From JBMNMS01 sp050953445 (lineage in GTDB: Bacteria > Bacillota > Clostridia > Peptostreptococcales > Anaerovoracaceae), in NCBI GenBank assembly GCA_050953445.1, contig JBMNMS010000001.1, positions 1,298,669 through 1,362,668 on the forward strand: a stretch of DNA of 64,000 nt. Reading direction: 5' to 3'. A program made the translations under genes and the position numbers. Positions 62,019 through 64,000 of the stretch are shown here, piece after piece. The first letter of the stretch is position 1; each line of letters begins with the position of its first letter. The notes beneath the pieces are model-generated. The model was not told the DNA's origin. It searched no databases and worked only from the letters and a program-made list of their open reading frames with translations.

Positions 62019-64000
62019 TTATTGGTATGGATTATTAGTTACAGAAATGAGCAGTTTTTTACTTGTACTTTTCGTCCAAGCTATACCATGGTACCAATCA
62101 TTAGGAACAATACTTATGTTTACCTGTGTTTTATCAGGATCTTTTGGAACAAAATGATAGTCTGTTTTAGCGCTTAGCTCAATTACTGCTTCATAATAAT
62201 ATCCTGAATCTCCTTTGAATTTTGCTCCTGTAGCCATCTTCTTTGGTTCCCCATTTCCGTCCCCTTCATACCAGGTCAAACCAACTATCTCGTAGTTTGT
62301 ATCAGTGGTTTGTAAATCGCTTATTTTGATAGGTGTTTGGCCAGTTTCAGCTCCTACAAAACCGGTAATGGTTACTGTCTCGATTTTAGTAGTGGGGTTG
62401 TGGGTGTAATTTGGCCCTGTTGGGGCCTCTGTTTCAACTCTAGAAACTATAAACTTGCCTGTCGCTGGTTCCCTAAAGTGTATGGCTTTAGCTTCATGAT
62501 GTGACTGTTCTGTTGAAGTCATTATATCTACTGTTGTGCCACTTTCAATCTTTAGAGTTCCTCCAGTGTGATTGATATCTAATCCCCAAGAATCTTCCAC
62601 TGCATTGGCTTTTATTCCTAGTTTGCTGCTATCCTTAATTTCAATGTTATTGGCTCTGATTGCAAATAAATAATAGGTCCAATAACCATTTTTTATATCA
62701 ATATCTACTTCGGCATCTCCACTCAAGGTTAAATCACTACTATAAAGCCATATTGCACTATATTCCACTTCTTCGGTAATATTAACTTTTCCTCCGGAGA
62801 TTATTATACCTCCCTTATCAACATACAATTGGCCATTCTTAATATCTATAGTGCCAGAATTAATCTCAATCTTTCCACTTCCAGACATTCTGATACTACC
62901 TTCTACTTCTAATTTCCCTGTTCCATTTTCTCTTATTTTTAAACTTGAACCTTTTTCGGGTGTTTTATCATAATTGCCCTTTATAGTTCCATTTACTTTA
63001 TTGTCTCCTTCTAAGACAAGATTTAAAGTTTCCTCTCCAAATCCATTTAGCACTTCTATGGAACCACCATTATAACCTTTAAGGGTTAGGGTCTTGCTAG
63101 TGCTATTATAGTGGACAGTCCAATTAGTAGTATCTTCCTTTCCTTCATTATTAAGATAAGTGTCATCTTTAGTCCCTGATATTCCTGTAGCCCCTACTAG
63201 TAGTACATCATCAGCTTTTATCCATCTGGCATAAAGGGTTAGCTTGTTTTCCGTAAAAAGCTCGCCATCAATCCAGGAACCCTCTTCAATTTTGAATCCT
63301 CCAGTTTCTTCAGTAAACCAACCATGGAAAGTATGGTCAGTTTTTGTTACAGTTGGAAAAGTACCATAAGTCTCATAAGTGGAGAATGGAACGACTTTTA
63401 TAGGATCTGTTGAATCAGAAGTAGTTCCTCCCTGAAGATCAAAGCTAACCGTATAAGTTGGCAGTATTTCTATCGAATCTGAATCTACTGTTCCTTTATA
63501 GTCGCCTGTTCCTGTTACTAGTAACCTAATATACTTGCCCTCATCGTCTTTCTTTACAGTATAAGTCTCTGCTTTTTCTCCTTCTATATCAGTAAAGTCT
63601 TCGTCCCAATGATCAGATCTTTGCCACTGATAGGTTACTGTTGCTCCTGCTTCTGTAGGCTCTAAGTTTTTAATTTTTAATTTTGCATCTACAACCGGTT
63701 TACTTAAAAGCGGGTCACTATTAGTCTCTACCTCTATACTTACAGATTTTAATGTTCTTTGATTAGTAATTGTTATCTCTGCAAAGCCACTTTTACCAGA
63801 ACCATCTTTAGCCGTAGCCGTTACCTTAACTGTTCCATTAGTCTTGGCTGTTAGCAAACCTTCGCTATTAATTGTTGCTATGCTGCTATCATCCACAGAC
63901 CAAGTAACATTTTTGTTACTGGCATTGTCCGGTTCTACTGTTGCTATCATCTGTAAAGTACCACCATCTGTAGTTATTTCTGTTCCGCCATCACCAGCAA
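62019..64000 (-). CDS. Large surface protein with Ig-like and InlB-type repeats (5' partial)
   Basis: The gene continues off the right edge; the frame is open to the last base, so the N-terminus is missing. From the visible start: a Big_2 bacterial Ig-like domain (about 1-75, NKNVTWSVDDSSIATI), a second beta domain (about 70-165), an InlB B-repeat/Listeria-Bacteroides type repeat (about 170-245, HTFHGWFTEE...LTLYARW), then a long Gly/Ser/Thr-rich beta-helix-like part. No LPXTG or S-layer homology motif is seen at the C-terminus (VTNNPYQ). Probably exported and cell-surface or secreted; ligand unknown. Confidence 0.8.
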   Translation of the reverse strand, partial: AGDGGTEITTDGGTLQMIATVEPDNASNKNVTWSVDDSSIATINSEGLLTAKTNGTVKVTATAKDGSGKSGFAEITITNQRTLKSVSIEVETNSDPLLSKPVVDAKLKIKNLEPTEAGATVTYQWQRSDHWDEDFTDIEGEKAETYTVKKDDEGKYIRLLVTGTGDYKGTVDSDSIEILPTYTVSFDLQGGTTSDSTDPIKVVPFSTYETYGTFPTVTKTDHTFHGWFTEETGGFKIEEGSWIDGELFTENKLTLYARWIKADDVLLVGATGISGTKDDTYLNNEGKEDTTNWTVHYNSTSKTLTLKGYNGGSIEVLNGFGEETLNLVLEGDNKVNGTIKGNYDKTPEKGSSLKIRENGTGKLEVEGSIRMSGSGKIEINSGTIDIKNGQLYVDKGGIIISGGKVNITEEVEYSAIWLYSSDLTLSGDAEVDIDIKNGYWTYYLFAIRANNIEIKDSSKLGIKANAVEDSWGLDINHTGGTLKIESGTTVDIMTSTEQSHHEAKAIHFREPATGKFIVSRVETEAPTGPNYTHNPTTKIETVTITGFVGAETGQTPIKISDLQTTDTNYEIVGLTWYEGDGNGEPKKMATGAKFKGDSGYYYEAVIELSAKTDYHFVPKDPDKTQVNISIVPNDWYHGIAWTKSTSKKLLISVTNNPYQ

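Overview
The window comes from the chromosome of a Gram-positive, endospore-forming, strictly anaerobic bacterium of the Clostridia. The evidence is a cotJABC spore-coat operon, low-to-moderate G+C with strong AGGAGG-type ribosome binding sites, a ferredoxin-dependent 2-oxoacid oxidoreductase, formate-THF ligase with FolD, a membrane pyrophosphatase, catabolic ornithine transcarbamylase plus carbamate kinase, and a Firmicute-type 6S RNA. I cannot name the genus from sequence alone.

Positions 1-53,684 are mostly ordinary chromosome in short operons. In order: a heterodimeric ABC exporter; NfeD plus a stomatin-like SPFH protein; VanW; cotJABC; an mreB homologue with an rRNA methyltransferase; an IS1202-like insertion sequence (9,196-10,813) with a 17-bp target duplication; a DUF1836 regulator; arcB-arcC; homoserine dehydrogenase; trmL, a Na/Pi cotransporter homologue and rpoN; the glycolytic operon gap-pgk-tpiA-eno; secG; a K+-dependent membrane pyrophosphatase; rnr; a trkA-trkH-trkH potassium-uptake operon; a hydrolase/NifX-like group; lepB; a flavin reductase; 6S RNA; fhs-folD-ATPase-vor operon; hisJ; an ECF sigma factor with a putative anti-sigma partner; polA-coaE-oligopeptide-binding lipoprotein; a tRNA-Leu(GAG); and a three-gene sensory cassette (7TM pseudo-kinase, histidine kinase, response regulator). 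The C1 and vor genes together suggest amino-acid fermentation coupled to ferredoxin and folate-C1 metabolism. The pyrophosphatase would add ion-motive energy conservation.

From 53,685 to about 60,690 the window is a mobile-element graveyard nested three deep. A hsdM (type I restriction) remnant is cut by the end of an IS21-like element. That element's istA is split by a second, oppositely oriented IS21-like element with a 6-bp target duplication; removing it restores the istA frame exactly. The second element in turn holds a 3.65-kb unit with a DDE transposase, an ExeA/TnsC-like ATPase, a zinc-finger protein and a small conserved protein. Its ends carry clustered copies of a TTCTCACATT-type motif, as in Tn7/Mu-like transposons. 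This unit is the best candidate for a poorly described system here.

The last part holds a Fic-family protein with an altered active-site motif and a paired operator in its promoter. It is followed by the 3' part of a large surface protein with a bacterial Ig-like domain and an InlB-type repeat, which runs off the window end.
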